A stretch of 64,000 nucleotides of DNA from Cristatella mucedo (Eukaryota > Bryozoa > Phylactolaemata > Cristatellidae), in contig WPIO01000103.1 of the NCBI GenBank assembly GCA_009760855.2, positions 484,001 to 548,000 on the forward strand, read 5' to 3'. The notes beneath the pieces are model-generated. The model ran no database searches and was not told where the DNA came from. It was given only the letters and a program-made list of their open reading frames with translations. The position numbers and the translations under genes were made by a program. Shown one piece after another: positions 48,601-57,769 of the stretch (position 1 is the stretch's first letter; each line of letters begins with the position of its first letter).

Positions 48601-51600
48601 TATGCTCACGCCCAGCATCGAAATGGCCCACATTTGTTTCGCAAAAAGTAGACAAAAATAAGACACGTAGATTTCGAGAGATTAAACAGAAAGTTTGCTG
48701 ATGAAGAGAAGAAACTCTGTGATGGAACATGACTCTGCAGCCTGCGAGCACTGGGCGGAGACCCTAAGAGAGCTCAGACTGCTTAAGCAGCCAAAGGCTC
48801 ACGAGAAGGGCAGAAGAAGACAGCTCGGAAGTTCTGCCCAAATTCATGCATCTGAGGCGGCATCTGAAGGGCGCATCCATCTACCACAAATTGCCGCCAG
48901 CTGTTGGTTCGGAACGAACAATAGCAGTGCGAAAAACAACGCAAACATAGAATATAAGGGCTGCAGGAAGAGCGAAACGGGAAGGAGGGCTCGATCCCTC
49001 TACGCCGGCAGCCGTCTAGAGTTTGTAGACTGGGCTTAGCCAGGCTCGGTTTTGGAGGATAAAGTGCTCGGTGTTGGAGCCAGCAGGCTGGTCGCTCGGT
49101 CCCGCTACCCACTCAGCCCGACGACAGGTGGTGCGGAGGGCTATCACAAAAGTTCTGTAGCGGGATGGACAGTCCTACATTCCTACAGTCCAAGTTATTA
49201 GTCTTCGCGATACAAATTCGCTTGTTAAAGCAGCAAAAGTCAATTGCTGGACTGGAACGACGATTGTTACCTATTCGGACTGTACTAGCGACGGGCGCTT
49301 CGTAGAAGTTTGGAAGTCTCTCGATAGGCCAGCGTCGCGCAGGATAATAATGGTTTGCCTCTTTGAAAGTACCGTAACTCATTGGGGTATCCATGTTTAC
49401 GACTACAAGTACGACAACTACTCTCCTGCTGCCGATTATGGCACATCCTTTGCAGCCATCCTGAGCTGCTACTTCAATGCTTCTCACTACCTAAAATGCT
49501 CTCTTGACTCACTTACGCTTCTCGCTTTCTCTTTGCTTCGAGAGATAAAGTCTGTTGGCTGACGAATACGTACCGAAAGCCACTTAGGCTGTGAGTGCGA
49601 TATACAAGACTCTTCTGTGTACTATCCACACAGTATTTGTGGCTTTGTGGAGTTATAGGCGGAAATACGTTACATTACATTACATTATGTCAGAATGGGT
49701 TTGGAATAAGCTTGCCTGTATAGGTCGACACTCGCATAGCAATGGGTTCAGGTGACTTTTGGTTTCTGAACAAACAGCGCTCTACACGTTTTCGCCGCAC
49801 GTTTTTTGCGCCTCTAGAATGATCGCCGAGACTTCAAGTTTGACCTTACATTGCGGACAAAGAGCGATAGTGTTGGTCATTCTGCTGTCTACTGGCAGCT
49901 TGTATAAAAACAAGCTCAAAACAGAGGTAGTCTTTAGCTGCAATTGTAAGCGGATCTGTGCGTGCGTGGCTTCATCAGTGTCGCTGGCAGGTGCTTCATC
50001 TGCTACCCCCAATGCTTTCTCAATGCCTTCAGTTCTCTCCGCGTTGGGAAAATGCTCGACAGATCGACTCATTGGCAGATTACTCATAGGGCCAATCGCG
50101 TCTGTCAATCGTTTTTTATTTATCGCTTTCCTTCTCCAGCGCTCGAACTGCTTGACGGATGCCTAAAGTTCAACCCGAAGCAGCGAATCAGCGCCCACAA
50201 CGCTCTCATACACAGTCTATTCGACAGCATTCGAGACAAAGGAAAGGAGGTGAGTGCAAAGTTAGTTTTAATCAACGTGACCAGAGTTGACTTACGCACC
50301 GCAGATTAGCCATCGCTCTATTCAGAATTTCACTTTTGAGCTCAGGAGCTATCTGACTCTTCATTTTCAAATTAGTAAAGGAATTGTGCTACAGCTTTCT
50401 GCTGGGCTGTAGCGACGAGACGAAAGCAAGTATGACTGCAGTATGACACGTTTACAATTCTCGCTTGTCAGTAGGAGCTGAGCGAAAATTGCGTTCCAGT
50501 GTGCGCACTGACCGATAAATCATTTTAGCTCGGCGCAGAAGCAGACTGTTTCTACAGAGATTCTGCATTCGAGGCTTTTAGATGGTGTAACCTGAGCCAG
50601 AAAGACAGCCTTCATAGCGCAGCTTTAGGCTCCACAGCTGGCAGTGCTATTTTATTTCAGACTGCACCTAAAAATGCTGCCAGGCGGCGCCATTTGCTGA
50701 TATTCAGACTTTCCCATGATAGAGTGCAAATCATTCAGTCAGCCCTGGGTCCTCTAAGGCTGATAAGTTAGCTGCTCCATTCCTTCGCTTAAAGATCGTT
50801 TGCTACAGAAGATTTCAATCTGCAGGCCCTAGGCTGTGGAATTCATTTCCAAAATTCTTATGCAACGACACATACTGTTATGCTGCCGACTGCGAAACGT
50901 TCTTTCTAGCGGTCCTGAGCTGCTACTTGCATGCTATTCACTACCTCAAATGCTCTCCTGACTCTGCCATGCTTCTCACTTTCCCTTTGTTGCGTGAGCC
51001 GAAGTCTGTTGGCTACCGAATGCGTACCGAAAGCCGCCGCTAAAGCCTTGGAGGGTTCTATAAAAAACCCCACTGCGTAACACCCGCTTAAGCTTTATGA
51101 AATTGCGGTGTTACGCACGTACGCTAAGTTTGTAAAAAAAAGAAGCCCACCTTATCGGCCCTTCGTAGGCTGGCGGAATCAGAGTCTGTTTCCAGTAAAA
51201 GCTAACGTCATTTTTTAAAGCTGCATTATTGTTTACATATCTAGAGGTTATCGATGCCAGCGTCACCTTAGGCGAAAAGCCTCTCAAAGCGTCTGCACCC
51301 GGGCGTGAATATTGTGGGATGCGAAAAAAGGGTTCTATTAGCGGCCCCTTTCAGTGGCTCCAGCTCAACTCAAAGGAGCGACCGTCTGTTTAAGAAGTTG
51401 CTAGAAATTTTAACTTTCTTTAAAATTCTTTCCTTTTAACTTTCTACACAAGCTCTGCTGACTGATAAATAATGACGACCTAATGGTTACCATCCGAACG
51501 ACAACCTGTGGGTGGTAACCAGAGTAACTAGTACCAGAGTGTTAGCCAGGTCGTTCGGCGGCTGCTCTGAGACCGCATGGAGACCAGATGACTTGTACCT

Positions 51601-52212
51601 GTTGAGCCTTTTGCCATCTAACAGCGAAAAGTAGGTAATCATTTTTTCTTAGAAAATCCCAAGGATGTATTCCTAGCGCTGCCTCAGGATATCTTAATGT
51701 AGGGCGTGAATTTATGTTAGTTTTTCAAAAGAGTTAACAAGTGTCGCAACAAAATCGCGAAGCTGTAGGCTTTCCAGATCCATTTTGAGACAAACTAATG
51801 GCTAAAGTTAACTGTCAAAATAAAGGTAGGAGTTTAAATACAAAAACTGTATAGGTCTCGAGGAGCTTTTTGGAGTAGATTTCGAAGAAAAAGTCATTGA
51901 ACTAATGCCAATTCCCTCAGGATCGAGGTTAAGTCTGGCTACGAGGCAATTCTTCTTGATGCAACTATAAAGACACCGATGCCAAACAATCTTGCACATT
52001 CTCGCAAAGTTAGCACACGAATTTGAGCTGTGCCAGCATTCACTATGATTCGATGAGAGCTTCCTTTAACTTCACAGTGCTTACAACATGGGTTCTCTTG
52101 CTTGTAGGCACCGATGCCCGTTGAAACGTACGTTGTCGTCCAAGCGGAGGCCAATTTGAAATGCACTAATACAATGGACCAAATTGAGGAGTTAGTTGAT
52201 GACTTCATCTGA
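39679..52212 (+). CDS. MAP-kinase-like protein, probable pseudokinase (9 exons)
   Basis: Exons are 39679-39755, 39920-40079, 41225-41271, 41442-41631, 44018-44216, 45385-45464, 49991-50042, 50140-50249 and 52108-52212. All are GT-AG with matching phases, 1020 nt, 339 residues. An in-frame TGA at 39661 precedes the ATG. Domain order follows MAPKs: degenerate glycine loop (SLSNAHGCIA), VMIKYV with the ATP-site lysine, IIIREI with the helix-C glutamate, YLVIEH hinge, LFCGLHYLHSARVIHGHIYS, ITDFGLAQ, SAPEI, DVFSCGCVLAEML, VDVLGTPDDDDL and CLKFNPKQRIS. The catalytic HRDLKPxN has become HGHIYSGN, losing the aspartate and lysine, and no TxY is present before SAPEI. DFG and the ATP-site lysine remain, so nucleotide binding is possible but phosphotransfer is unlikely. 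The C-terminus ends EELVDDFI and AATAAA follows at 52341. The short exon 49991-50042 is the least certain. It probably acts as a scaffold or regulator, which is inference. Confidence 0.87.
40610..40920 (-). mobile_element. SINE-A/LINE-A-type tail fragments
   Basis: Minus-strand tail-like sequence at 40612-40672 (plus: 'tttgtatagcaagctaaaag', 'ctctatccaggcgct'). A second 'aattcatttgtatagcgatg' lies at 40911. The body between them is unrecognised. Intron 2 of the pseudokinase gene. Confidence 0.4.
42680..42722. repeat. Short tandem repeat of 'atatgat'
   Basis: Four to five units of a 7-9-bp 'gatatat' motif in intron 4 of the pseudokinase gene. Confidence 0.7.
42770..43870 (-). mobile_element. 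LINE-A reverse transcriptase, best-preserved copy (CR1/L2-like)
   Basis: Minus-strand frames in order give NYRPVSLLPFLSKTLERVVA, FQSGFRANRSTESALLRVH, VLLDLSAALDTTDHKVLLER (motif A), KYGVPQGSVLDPVLFMLYTL (motif B), FHFYADDTQLYL (motif C with YADD), FLKLNDDKTNLLVMG, LGVIFQSDLSLNDHIS and TSHLDFCDSLLAGLPACAIR. This is a CR1/L2-type RT. At least two frameshifts break it, one near 43435 and one near 43100, and both ends are truncated. It lies antisense in intron 4 of the pseudokinase gene. Confidence 0.95.
44592..44668 (-). mobile_element. LINE-A tail with (ATT)n
   Basis: The plus strand reads (AAT)n, 'tcacttgataaaacgtcttc' and 'agagacctcaatctctttct', the complement of the LINE-A terminus. Intron 5 of the pseudokinase gene. 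Confidence 0.8.
45905..46140 (-). mobile_element. hAT-like terminal repeats, two diverged ends
   Basis: Two related ends (gaggtcggcaaactattcgg at 45910 and gaggacggcaaactttttga at 46021) each continue into a similar 'gccatttttcaggagatcaa' / 'gccatttcaggagctcaag' block. The GGTCGGCAAAC motif is typical of hAT termini. The inner end probably belongs to the transposase remnant that follows, and the outer one to a second copy. Confidence 0.5.
46186..47090 (-). mobile_element. hAT transposase remnant, GTF2IRD2/ZMYM-like
   Basis: Minus-strand frames contain LYLKGHFDAKHA, a PFTEADFVIKCILAAADVICP stretch, LDESCDIKSTV, IFVRGVTQDLDVFEEFLS and the C-terminal dimerisation segment GSTYSCEHLFSTSKFCKNK followed by LRSQLTDNHLNDILLL. 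These match the GTF2IRD2/ZMYM6/SCAND3-type hAT transposase. The middle of the protein is deleted: the MKTGRDMLNAL part runs almost directly into the C-terminal part near 46460, and stops interrupt the frame. It lies antisense in intron 6 of the pseudokinase gene. Confidence 0.85.
47450..47592 (+). mobile_element. SINE-A copy (longer-head variant)
   Basis: Head 'ggctcagggattaaggtgct', an inserted 'aaggtccttgaatttgacca' segment like that at 7817, B box 'atgggctcgagctctgaggc', then 'gtgaagcgcctggatagata' and 'ttctcttagggca'. A LINE-A tail in the opposite orientation abuts its 3' end. Confidence 0.78.
47592..48172 (-). mobile_element. LINE-A 3' copy
   Basis: The plus strand reads 'aataatacacttgataaatc', 'ctcaatctctttctatgcgc', the 3' UTR and the coding end up to 'agtgcaggtcggaatgaagt'. 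It is in the pseudokinase intron 6, antisense to the gene. Confidence 0.85.
48173..48300 (+). mobile_element. LINE-A fragment inverted against its neighbour
   Basis: From about 48188 the LINE-A sequence is in plus orientation (ctgcttgctggtctaccggt, aatcaggcgcttacagctgg, gcaaaactctgcagctt). It is thus an inverted junction with the adjacent minus copy. Confidence 0.75.
48955..49150 (-). repeat. Dispersed repeat C, minus copy
   Basis: Reverse complement of much of 14645-14800, sharing 'gtctagagtttgtagactgg' / 'ctctagacg', 'aagtgctcggtgttggagcc' and 'cagcccgacgacagg'. The element class is unknown. Confidence 0.5.
49390..49695 (+). mobile_element. LINE-B 3' fragment
   Basis: Carries 'ctgctgccgattatggcaca', 'gcagccatcctgagctgct', 'aaagtctgttggctgacgaa' and the tail 'tatttgtggctttgtggagt', then (TTACA)n. 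The same order is found at 50780-51120. Confidence 0.65.
50755..51125 (+). mobile_element. LINE-B 3' fragment
   Basis: Includes 'cgcttaaagatcgtttgcta', 'tctgcaggccctaggctgtg', 'ctgctacttgcatgctattc' and 'ttggctaccgaatgcgtac'. Lies in the last intron of the pseudokinase gene. Confidence 0.65.
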
Positions 52213-52340
52213 TCTTGTCATCTTGTCAGTGAAACCTCAGAGGCACGTACACCGTGGGACGGGAAGGGGAACGTAACACTTGAATCCGCCATCTCATTCG
52301 TTATTTTATCCACTTGTCAGGCTACGGTGAGAACATTTAA

Positions 52341-52346
52341 AATAAA
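52341..52346 (+). terminator. Poly(A) signal AATAAA of the pseudokinase gene
   Basis: Canonical hexamer 129 nt after the predicted stop at 52210-52212, at the expected distance for a short 3' UTR. It supports the last exon. Confidence 0.55.
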
Positions 52347-53200
52347 GGCAGCGAAAGCAAGCAAAATATTTCCTGCCCAAGAATATTTTTTTCTGCTTTT
52401 AAATCTGTCCATCATTTTTGAAAAATCTCATGACAGGTAGCGATACTGCTTGTCTTGGCAGTCCCGATCTATCCGTTACACTAGGGATAAGCCGAAGAGC
52501 CTGATCTGCGTTTGCACATGATAGACAAGAGAGGTGAAATCGAGCTGGAGGCGCAAATAAAATATATTTTAGGAATTCTATAATATGACGATCACACATA
52601 ATAAAACACTCTTTCTCATTCAAACCTAGCACTTTAATTTACAAGCGAACGAACATCGTTATCGGCGAGAGGGTCCTGAAACGTTTGCTATATTGGTCAT
52701 GTAAGGGCATCGAAGCCTAGATGCGTCCAAGTATGCTATAGCGCCCGATCGAATATGATTATGATACAAGGTTTTTAAGTTCTCCTAGGGAGCTGTCCAA
52801 ATGAATTATATTTTGTTTTTATTTTTAACACATCTAATCTAACTGATGACTTAATCATTGTGGCAAGCGTGACGTCACAGGAGCAAAAACAGTACATTTG
52901 ACAAGTGTTCATCTTTATGGTGATATTTAGTAACAACCAGATAAACGATATAAAACGGTTCTTCTGTCAAAGCATTATATTTCTGGGTATCGATAAGATT
53001 TACAACATATTTGCAGATGGTGTAAACATGGCCACGTCATTTACGCAGCATTCAGTTAAAAACGGCAGAAGACGCCAAGCCCAATTCCGTGGATCAGTAT
53101 TCATACACGCTGACTCAACAGTTGAGACATATTCCGCAAGGTCACACCCTTCTCTCGGCGCCTCTGCCGCGTGTGGGCAGCGCTTGCAAGACGTAGTCAC
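52347..53200. other. Intergenic; one SINE-A tail
   Basis: No supported gene. A tail-like 'tttttaagttctcctaggga' followed by 'gctgtccaaatgaattat' at 52770-52815 is a decayed SINE-A end (+). Confidence 0.4.
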
Positions 53201-53288
53201 CCACGTAAGACACGATGGCGACGATCGGAAACAATAATAATAGTAATAGTAAAAAGGGAATAATCAAGGGCGCCGAGGCGACCGGTCG

Positions 53289-53408
53289 CTCGCATGACCT
53301 CCCAGCTGAAGGTGTGGATCAGAGCCGCAGACAAGAAATCTCGGTCTTCGGTCTTTTGTGTGTGCTTCAAAATCAAGCCGAGCAAGTGGCACGTATTACC
53401 GAACGTAG
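53289..53408 (+). CDS. Candidate exon of unknown gene
   Basis: An ATG at 53294 opens MTSQLKVWIRAADKKSRSS, continuing VFCVCFKIKPSKWHVLPN, and runs up to a possible donor near 53412 (gtggtg, weak). The composition is protein-like and differs from the simple repeats that follow. No family was recognised and no partner exon was found, so it may be chance. Confidence 0.2.
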
Positions 53409-53477
53409 CCCGTGGTGTCAGTGGTGGTGGTGTATGGCCTTTCGCTGGCTTTCGTGTGCGTGCGCTCGCGTGGGTAC

Positions 53478-53660
53478 GTGTGTGTGTGTGGGGGGGGTGT
53501 GTGTATGCGGTGTGCATGTATAAGCGCGAGAGCGTTCGTGAACAAGCGAGAGAGCCAGCTGGCGAAAGAGAAAGCGAGAGAGAGAGAGAGAACGAGAAAA
53601 AACAGCGAGAGAGAGAGTGTGTGTGTGTGAGAGAGAGAGTGTGTGCATGTGTATGTGTGC
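53478..53660 (+). repeat. Compound (GT)n / (GA)n microsatellites
   Basis: Short GT and GA blocks alternate in this stretch. They generate long spurious open frames on both strands. Confidence 0.9.
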
Positions 53661-53825
53661 TTTTTTCGTTTATCTTCTCGTGTCTTTCTATCGCTGTACC
53701 TGGCACATTAACACGGCAGAATTTGTTATAGGCACGAATGGTGAAGCGGTATTGCATTTAGCACCAAAAGAACACTTCTCGGGAGGAATCACAAATAATT
53801 CACTCGTAACATCCACCGCAACTTT

Positions 53826-54173
53826 GTGAGGTCTCTGGGGGGCATGGAGTCGGCATGTCTAAAACATGAGCGTCGAAAACTTTTGAAAATATTATTTGGT
53901 TACTCTGGGGTGATGGCTACTGCATCCGAGGTATTTTTTGATAAGCGGGTTGAACACATCAAAGAATATCTCAGGACAAACCTCACTGTAGCGCTACCAC
54001 GTACATTAAATAATCCCGAATCTCAAGAATTGTGTCTTGTCAGGGGTTTCTCAGCGATGCGAATGCGTAACGGATATAATGTTATTTTTTTATTGATGGT
54101 CCAATATGAACGCGAAATCCACGAGCCACGTGCTCATGCACGTTACAGAACGAAATACCGGATCGTTGCTTGA
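53826..54173 (+). CDS. Open frame of 115 codons, unidentified
   Basis: An uninterrupted frame with a balanced composition includes LKILFGYSGVMATASEVFFD, KRVEHIKEYLRTNLTVALP and FSAMRMRNGYNVIFLLMVQ. No domain or splice partner was recognised. It may be a decayed element or an isolated exon. Confidence 0.2.
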   Translation: MRSLGGMESACLKHERRKLLKILFGYSGVMATASEVFFDKRVEHIKEYLRTNLTVALPRTLNNPESQELCLVRGFSAMRMRNGYNVIFLLMVQYEREIHEPRAHARYRTKYRIVA

Positions 54174-54429
54174 ATTGATGGAAAAGCTGGATACCAATGT
54201 TCAGTAAGAGAACTTAAATTGACGGTCATTTGTAGGGGCAGCTGGTGCCTGGCTGAAGGCTACTAGTAATTTCATGTGAATACGAACCGGATCGTAGTTA
54301 TGATAACGCACGAGCAGGTGCATACGGAATCTAGTTCTACAGGGTCCGAACCAAGCAAGCGTAGCAGGTTCAAGGGATAGAGCTCTGATTGTGGCCAGAA
54401 CCCGGGTGCTGGTAGGAAACCAAGCCAAT

Positions 54430-54530
54430 ATTACGGAATTGAGACATACAGGATAATCGTTCATTGCAAGACTCGAACACACGATCTGAGTTGTGAAGAT
54501 CGAGCACCTTACAGCTGGGCAGGGAAATAT
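54430..54530 (-). mobile_element. SINE-B head fragment
   Basis: The plus strand reads 'cattgcaagactcgaacaca' and 'cgatctgagttgtgaagatc', the same minus-strand SINE-B head seen at 17455-17530. Confidence 0.5.
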
Positions 54531-54999
54531 AGTTACTAACAATAATATATATAAGCAAACCTTGAAGAATTAATTTTCGATACAAGGCTTTATAAATAGC
54601 TGCAACGGAAGCAAAAATAAAGAGGGATACAAAGAAAGTTTTTATCCTTTTACATGTATGCAAGAACACACGAGGGCAATCCCGACAACCGCTTTTCCGG
54701 ACAACAGATCAGTAGCACACACTTAATCTTGCTCTGAGAATCAAGCGAAACACACGGGAAAAAACGATTTCAATGGGGTGCAGTGAAGGCTGAGTGGAAC
54801 AGATGCAAAGAACAATGAGGCAATGAGCTGGTGACAGAAGCCCGGAGCGACCTCTGGGCTTTTGGTGCACACGTAATGAATGCCAAATCAATCAAATTTA
54901 GTGTGAGAAATTTCGAGAGGTCTGGACGACGAGTTCTGGATGATGGTGCGAATCCACACTTAAGGGGAAAGAATTGCGAATCGTTAGGCTAACGCCAGC

Positions 55000-55545
55000 A
55001 AGTAAAGTGAACTCAAGATCAGAGCCAATTTGATCCAAGTGGAGCAGATGGTGGAGTCTTGACAGAAGTAGTGTGGTGCTGTAGCTACACCCTAGTTGAC
55101 ACCAGACCAAACGAGCTGCTTAGTTGTGCACCAGTTTCAGACGATCATAGGCATAATTACCTAGTGACGATTAAAGAGAATTGCAGGAATCTAGTAGCGG
55201 TGTATCGGAAGCGTAACATGGTGTGGTTGTCTTGCTTTTGTCCGAGCTGGCAATTCAAGTTTAGCAAAGTTTCTCAGCTGACTGCAGGTCTATTTGACAT
55301 CGGAGGTAATGTGCTCATCTAATTACAAATCATTATGGGACAGTACGCCCAGATTGAGGGTAGATATCGCTGGCGTGAGGCCGAATAAACACCTTTTGAA
55401 GGTGAAGTCTTCCAGCTTGATGGCGACAATTTACTTGTCCATAACTATTAGGATCATTATCGTTTTATCATCGTTAAGCTCTAGGAAGTTAGGGCCATCC
55501 AAGTGTGAATGTCGTCCACTCAGGTCCTATAGGTGGTCAGTGAGT
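55000..55545 (-). mobile_element. LINE-B internal reverse transcriptase fragment
   Basis: Minus-strand translation gives HLDGPNFLELNDDKTIMIL followed by LNLGVLSHNDL and LDEHITSDVK. This is the region after the YADD motif in CR1-type RTs. Several stops are present. Confidence 0.65.
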
Positions 55546-55571
55546 CTGAAGTAGAGTGATAGGACAGAGAC

Positions 55572-55627
55572 GAGTCGTAGGATAGGAGCAGCAGATTTCG
55601 CAATCTGCTCTTCCTATCCTGCGACTC
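55572..55627. repeat. Inverted repeat, 26-bp arms, 4-bp loop
   Basis: Left arm 55572-55597 and right arm 55602-55627 pair at 23 of 26 positions, and one mismatch is a possible U-G pair in RNA. It lies between the LINE-B and R2-like remnants. Confidence 0.92.
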
Positions 55628-55639
55628 ATTCATTCGGTA

Positions 55640-57480
55640 TTAAAAGCAAAGATTATGTTTTTCAATGACCTCGGCAAAAATGAAAGTAAAGATAGCGAAA
55701 AGAAAGCGCCTAATACTAATCTTGAAGGTAAGCCGTACTTTACTGGCTCCCTGCAAGAGCGATAGCTATTTACATCCACACTTTGAAATCTCCCAAGCGC
55801 GCACGGTGAACAAGCCGCCAGGTCCGGAATGACAGGCCAAGAACCGTAATCTGAAAGTGGTTGTTGGCGATGAACCTGTCCGTGGCCAAGCAACGGCTGA
55901 CCCTGCCCCGAGCCAGCCTTCAGCAAGGTGGCGAACTCCCGCAGCTTGGAAAGGGTGACTCGAGGCACGAAGGAGTGCTCCGCCTCGCCGGGGTTGGTTG
56001 ATACCACCAGGACGTCGGAGCCGACCAGCGAGATGCAGCAGGAAAGACTCTCTAGGCATCTTTGCCCAGCCGCCCACAGCGAGACTGGGCCGACCCTGTT
56101 CCAATGCCGAAGGCGCCTGCGCTCCAGTACCGCCAGTGCTAGTCGTCTGATGCCGTCGGGCCGACCCTGATGTCCGGCCCGGTTAGTCAGGGGAGCACAG
56201 CATGCGGCAGGCTTGGATAACCCCGAGGCCCCGAGGATCTACGAGTTGTTCGCAAAGCCTACGAGGCCGAGGCCTCGGACTGACGCGTTGAGAACGAGAA
56301 ATGTGTCTGACTGAAGCCACGTGGACTGGCAGAACTCAGCGAGGGTATTCTCAGCTGGCAGCAGGGCAGCCTTAGGCGCAAGCCACACCCGACAGTGGTC
56401 ATCAAGCCGTGGTAGAAGGAGAATCCGCTAGGCATCGAGTTTTTGCCAGGGGGCAAGAAGGCTTGCCGGCAGTTAGCTAGACGGTCCCTGTCAAGGGAAG
56501 AGCAGGCCCGCTCAATCTCGGCGCTAGGCGAGAATTCCCGAGAACCTTCGTGGCTCCATCGTAGGTCACGGACTCGTTCTCCGGCAGCTCGAGAATCTGT
56601 CGGCCGTGCAAATGGATGGCAGCAGGCATGGCCTTCGTGACTCGGTGGGCAACCACGCTGCACTTTTGCGGGTGGAACTGCATTCCAAGTGTCAGGACGG
56701 ACCACTTGGCCGCCCATTCCAGGGCCTGCAGGCCGGTGGACGTGTCCGAGAATAAAGTGAGGTCGTCCGTCAGGACGCAGACGGACAGAGTGGTGCCGCC
56801 CAGCATGAAGCTGGAGCCCGGGGAGCTGCCGCTGAGCCTGATGACCGCCTCCATTGCCAGATCGAATAAGATGGGCTAGAGAGGGTCGCACCGTCGGACG
56901 CCAGCCGTCGTCGGTAAATATGCCAACAATTCGCGAACCAGCAGCTCCAGGAGCGAGCCGGCGTAGAGACGAACCCGCGGAAGTCCTTGTCTACCCCGGC
57001 GTGCCGGAGAGCACGGAGCAGAGAGACTGGGCAAGGCTGCCGAAGGCGTTCTGCAGGTCGAGGAACGCCGAGTAGACCTCGCCGGCTCCCCTTACCGATC
57101 TCTGGCCTCGTCAAAGGAGCTCTTCACTAAGAAAGACTGTTCGTTGCAGCCTCCCGCACGCTCAGCGCTAAGCCCTTCTGCTGGTGAGACAACAGCCCAC
57201 AGCCACCCGAAAGCTTGCTCAGCCTTGAGGTCAGGCAGCCGAGAGCAGTTTAAAGAGCGTGGGCAACAACGTGATAGGTCGAAAGTTGCCAGATAGACTG
57301 GGGTCACCTTTCTTGTGGATAAGGATCGTCAGGTCCGTCTTCCACGCTGAAGGGACTTATCCAAAGTGAAGGCAACCATTCAGGATGCAGGCGATAAGCG
57401 TGCACCTAGGGTCAACGAGGTGCAGGTAGCGGTGTTCCAGACGGTCAGCTCACGGAGAGGTGTTTTGGGCTCTGCGAAAG
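55640..57480 (-). mobile_element. R2/HERO-like non-LTR retrotransposon remnant
   Basis: On the minus strand, in order: NTSPRADRLEHRYLHLVDPR, a LTILIHKKGDPSLSGNF-type stretch, KGLSAERAGGCNEQSFLVKS, GVRRCDPL*PILFDLAMEAV (motif B with a stop), SVCVLTDDLTLFSDTS (motif C, normally ADD) and LGMQFHPQKCSVV. The 'IHKKGD' and 'GCNEQSFL' style is typical of R2-clade and related elements with a restriction-like endonuclease. The endonuclease itself was not recognised in the left part. Frameshifts and stops show it is dead. Confidence 0.8.
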
Positions 57481-57524
57481 TGTTCGGTGACGTCGTCCTC
57501 GGACTGTGGCGACATTTTGCTGGT

Positions 57525-57575
57525 ATATATATACATATACATACATATATTCACATATATATATATTATATATGT
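57525..57575. repeat. (TA)/(TACA) low-complexity tract
   Basis: Alternating ATAT and ACAT motifs at the upstream boundary of the R2-like remnant. Confidence 0.8.
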
Positions 57576-57734
57576 ATGGACGTTTGTACAGTAATTTCAA
57601 AATACAAAGCGACTGAGCGCCACCTGCCGTGGGCTCCGAGATCACCGACCGAGGAATTAGCCTAAGCATTTGAAAGTGAGCTTGAGTGTTCGTGAGTGTG
57701 CATTCATTTATTCATGTGAAAGACATAGAGAGTG

Positions 57735-57765
57735 TGTGTGAGAGAGAGAGAGAGAGAGAGAGTTC
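57735..57765 (+). repeat. Short (GT)n(GA)n microsatellite
   Basis: 'gtgtgtgtga' followed by about 11 GA units. Confidence 0.9.
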
Positions 57766-57769
57766 GCGC

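Noticed and set aside
48096-48751. Charged stretch VDFERLNRKFADEEKKLCDG near 48670 as a coding exon
   Set aside because: No acceptable acceptor precedes it and a stop follows at once; it could not be joined in phase to any kinase exon.
56259-56891. 210-codon minus-strand open frame as a separate gene
   Set aside because: Its neighbouring frame (56477-56854) carries the reverse transcriptase motifs of the R2-like remnant, so this frame is an overlapping shadow.
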